From positions 70,517,723-70,581,722 of the forward strand of contig OU015526.1 in the NCBI GenBank assembly GCA_907165065.1: a stretch of DNA of 64,000 bases. Direction: 5' to 3'. Within the stretch, counting starts at the first letter, position 1. The number at the start of each line of letters is the position of its first letter. The stretch is from Caprimulgus europaeus (lineage: Eukaryota > Chordata > Aves > Caprimulgiformes > Caprimulgidae). The notes below the pieces were generated by a model. The model saw only the letters and a program-made list of their open reading frames with translations. It was not told where the DNA came from and did no database searches. Of the stretch, positions 60,872-64,000 are shown piece by piece. The translations under genes were made by a program, and so were the position numbers.

Positions 60872-63823
60872 ATCTACTATACTCTCCATCTCCAGCTCAT
60901 AGGCCTGTGGGTATGTGTGCCCTGCTTCAAACTAAGGGTGAGGATCATGAGGATCAAGGGAAAGATCCTGTTATTCAGCAGATGGTGGGAAGTGCAAGGA
61001 TGTGGGAGATGAGCTATGGCATACAGGGTGATTTTGGCAGGTGGTGGGCAGGCTGAGCAAGCAGGGTTTAGTCATGCTGCTGAGTAGTAATCCAGAGAGG
61101 GTCTAGATAAAGAAGATGGCAACATTTTGAGTGGTGGAGTTAACCAAGGAAAGGGTAGTGAAAGGGATCACACATGTTGACTGGAAGCTTCTCATGGTGG
61201 AATGGATGGGATACAATCATATTGAGAAGGGATTAGCTTCTCCAAGGTGTGTTAGTCTGAAGAACAAAAAATTGAGAAAGTGCTAGGAGACTGCTGTTAA
61301 GCCAATTTAATTAAAGCTCCATCTTCTACGTATAAGATACAGCAGATTAGAGACAGGGAAATATCCAAAACCCAGACAGACAAGGAGGACCTGCAAATGA
61401 TGTTTCCTCCTTTTAAACCTTTAAAGAAAATGAGCACTCTGCCAATACCAGACCCTGGCCATTTTGATGTATCTACCAGGTTTCCTAGAATCTAAAACCT
61501 GTTTTAAACACAGCCTCCTCTGTCTTTTTCTTGAAACTGAGAGTTTACCTTGAAAGAAAGGGATATTTCCAAATTCTCTTGAAGAAAAGCACAGCCACTG
61601 TTAGTCAGCTCTCCTTGTAGCAATATACAGAAATTGAGTATCCATTATTGTCTTTATCCTCATTATAGTCCTACACCATGAAGATTATACATGTCCATGT
61701 AGTCCCAAACTAGTAGCAATGTAACAGTGTGTTGCATCATTTTACACTTTCCTGGTAACTATCCCAAGTCCTGTTGCCAGATTCAGCTGGGATGGCTAAG
61801 GGCAGACCTAGAAAATATCTTCTGTGCTCTCCCTTGCAGAGCTTTGGCTCCCCAGTGATGCTATGACCTTTTAGGTACATTCGATGCTCTATAAAAAGGT
61901 TTTGAAAAGTCATCATTAGTCTAAGGTTAGTAAGTTCACTAGTACATTATCAATAATGTAAGAAGAAACACAAGCTACTAGAATTATATGGAGAGTTATT
62001 TGCTAAAAAATAATTAATTCCTTTCATTTTAACTAACTTACTGTTATTAAAATACACAATTATTATATATTAATCCCTCAGTTATGTATTGTTGATAGTA
62101 TTAAAACAGAGTGTGTTTTATTTTTATATAAGTGACTTTCAGTTTCAGATTCTTAAGAGTCTCTTGTAGTGTTTGATTATGCCCTGTTTCCTTCTCATTC
62201 TTTTCTAAATTATCTCAAAAGCCGCTAAACAGTAGGGATTCATAAGTTGCTAGTACTGTTTCTAGTTTCTCTCAGCCAAGACCATAACCCAGTTATCTGT
62301 AGTCATTGCTCACAACCGAAGCCAACTTGGCAGTTCTTCAGGGTTTCTGTTTATAAAGGACTCTAAAATAAATGGAATGAGGTGCTGAGAAAAAAAAGAC
62401 ACCCTGAAATTTTAAAAACCAACTTGTTTACATTTCACTGTTGAAGTGCAGCCGTAACTTTATCGCGGCAGCAGTTACAGTTATTTTTTGAGAGGTAAAG
62501 AAAGAGGTAGACTTCTCATTGTTTTGTTACTTCTTATATTGTATAAATCTGAAATTCACTGAGCCTCCTGAAAGACAAAAATAGGAATTACTTTGTAGAA
62601 GGAAGAACCACAAGAAGGGAGAAACTCCGGATTCTTTTGAAGATATTATTTCTGCAGAAATATTCAAAATTTTCAAACTCTTTCAGATTTGATTTATTGA
62701 GGGAGGTAGAATTTGCCTTTATTATATCAATACCTTTTAATACTAGAAATAATCAAAAGGTGAATATCATATGATGAGTCAAAGCAGGCATTTGTTATCC
62801 AAATTTCATAGCGGGTGCCAGGAGCTGAGCTGGGACAAAAACTAATGTCTGACCTCTATACACTGCTTTAGCATCAGCAGTCTTTGACCAAGAGAAGAAA
62901 GTTTTGCTTAAGTGTTATAGGCTTTCTGGAACATACTCTGATTTCACGTGTGCTCAGTGTCACACTGACCTTGTAAAAGCATGTAATTCATGGAAGTGCA
63001 TTATTTGTGTGTTTATTATGTAAGAATATGCTCTGTCCATTTATGACTCCTTCCATTTATTAAAGAATAAGCCTGCTTTTGTAAAAAAATGATTTTGTAG
63101 GTCACAACCCTTGCAAAAGGATTTTAGTGGGGATGGCAACAGAGATATTTTAGTAGAAGATGACTGACATTATCAAAACTAAGGTTATGCTATGTAGCAT
63201 AATTAAGACTTTTGCCTAGACCTTCTAGTCTCAGTGATCTTATTTGAATCCTAGTTTTAATTTTCCAGCTCTCCATTCTGCTGTCCTCCTCCTTCTCTCC
63301 CTTTCTGACACCTGACCTTCCCTACCATTCTTCTCACTTTGGACCTGGCCTATAGATATCTTGTCATGTAACTCTACTTTCAAAACTCACTTTCTAATTG
63401 AATTATTTCACCCATTTCTCCATTGATCCCTAGTCAAAAACACCTAGAAACTGACCAGAACTGTAGATGAAAGGGGGAAAAAACCCAACAAACATAACAA
63501 TACAAAAAAGCACCCCACAAACCCCAAGAAAACACACCACCCAAAGTAACTAAAAGCCTGAATATAGACACACAACCCCTAAGCCTCCATTTCAGGCCTG
63601 TATGCTCTACCACAGGACAGCAGTCTTAAGGTTTCAGCAACTACCTTTCTAAGGCATATGAGCACATGTGAATTCTCCAATTAAAAAAAAAAAAAAAATC
63701 ATATGAAAGCTCATAGAACAACAAAACCCCTAAGCTGATCCCTCACTAGAACCAAGTCTCCCTGCAAACCGTGGCTGCCAGAATAATGCAGAGTTTTCAG
63801 CCAGATAAAAGCATAATTACTCC

Positions 63824-63826
<3 letters not shown>
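60872..63826. other. Unique sequence, no gene seen
   Basis: Open frames do not exceed 70 codons. Contents: an A/C-rich low-complexity patch at 63,476-63,545 (aaccc, acaaa and ccacaaacccc words), a 17-base A-rich run near 63,682-63,698, and a weak candidate regulatory block at 62,400-62,515. No mobile element recognised. Confidence 0.45.
62400..62515. promoter_or_regulatory. Weak candidate regulatory block with inverted gtaact/agttac
   Basis: Three CpGs (ccg near 62,453 and tcgcgg near 62,463) lie between gtaact (62,454-62,459) and its inverted copy agttac (62,473-62,478), both MYB-like. A FOX-like tgtttacatt sits at about 62,425. The block is isolated in CpG-poor DNA. Motif evidence only. 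Confidence 0.2.

Positions 63827-63856
<30 letters not shown>
63827..63856 (+). repeat. T homopolymer, 30 bases
   Basis: The longest homopolymer in the window, followed by aagacagatg. No attached retrocopy is visible on either side within the window. Confidence 0.9.
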
Positions 63857-63860
<4 letters not shown>

Positions 63861-64000
63861 CAGATGTTCTGCCTGCTATTTAGCAGAAAAGGCTGAAAAA
63901 GGGTAGGAGAAATCCTATCTGATTTAGTAGCTTGAACTGAAACAGTTGCTGTTTGGTTGCAAAATGACAACTGAAATACTCTTCTGTTGAAAAGCAGTAA

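Noticed and set aside
1..64000. Bacterial or phage-type systems, CRISPR arrays, tRNA or rRNA genes
   Set aside because: No regularly spaced repeats, no gene-dense operon, no ribosome-binding-site pattern and no cloverleaf or rRNA text were seen. The repeats are those of a bird genome.

Overview
The window looks like about 64 kb of a bird nuclear genome, lying in an intron or between genes. It is AT-rich and CpG-poor, and I found no convincing exon of a host gene on either strand. The organism call rests on repeats. There are eleven fragments of CR1-type LINEs, the dominant retroposon of birds and other sauropsids, several with the typical 3' end of short direct repeats such as attctgtg or atcatagaa. 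There are also two copies of an endogenous-retrovirus-type LTR of a kind I recall from avian genomes. There are no Alu, L1 or B1 elements. No bacterial operon, CRISPR array, tRNA or rRNA is visible.

Layout. 1-50 is a C-rich low-complexity tract. 1,629-2,647 is a complete 1,009-bp solo LTR with a 5-bp target-site duplication. From 2.6 to 17.6 kb the sequence is unique and AT-rich, with only microsatellites and one possible conserved noncoding block near 6 kb. From 17.6 to 30.5 kb there are five decayed CR1 pieces, one sense and four antisense. From 34.9 to 36.96 kb lies the largest CR1. It carries recognisable but broken endonuclease and reverse-transcriptase domains, and its middle-to-3' portion is missing although the terminal 3' repeats are kept. 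37-46 kb is mostly unique and holds the best-looking candidate regulatory blocks (about 37.45, 43.1 and 45.0 kb), a short GC-richer island (38.9-39.4 kb) and a small CR1 3' end (41.6 kb). At 48.4 kb is a 5' fragment of the same LTR family as at 1.6 kb. At 49.4 and 50.2 kb are two more antisense CR1 3' ends. At 58.55 kb is a 75-bp near-perfect foldback element with TG...CA ends and a 5-bp duplication. From 59.4 to 60.5 kb two CR1 copies lie head to head, the second internally deleted. The remainder to 64 kb is unique AT-rich sequence ending in a 30-base T tract.

Function. Nothing here forms a pathway. The region reads as mobile-element debris in otherwise unique DNA, with a few stretches that could be regulatory. 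The items I would check first are the 75-bp foldback, the two internally deleted CR1 copies that keep their 3' ends, and the candidate conserved blocks. I cannot claim a new system. Family names below come from recognition by eye, not from an alignment search.
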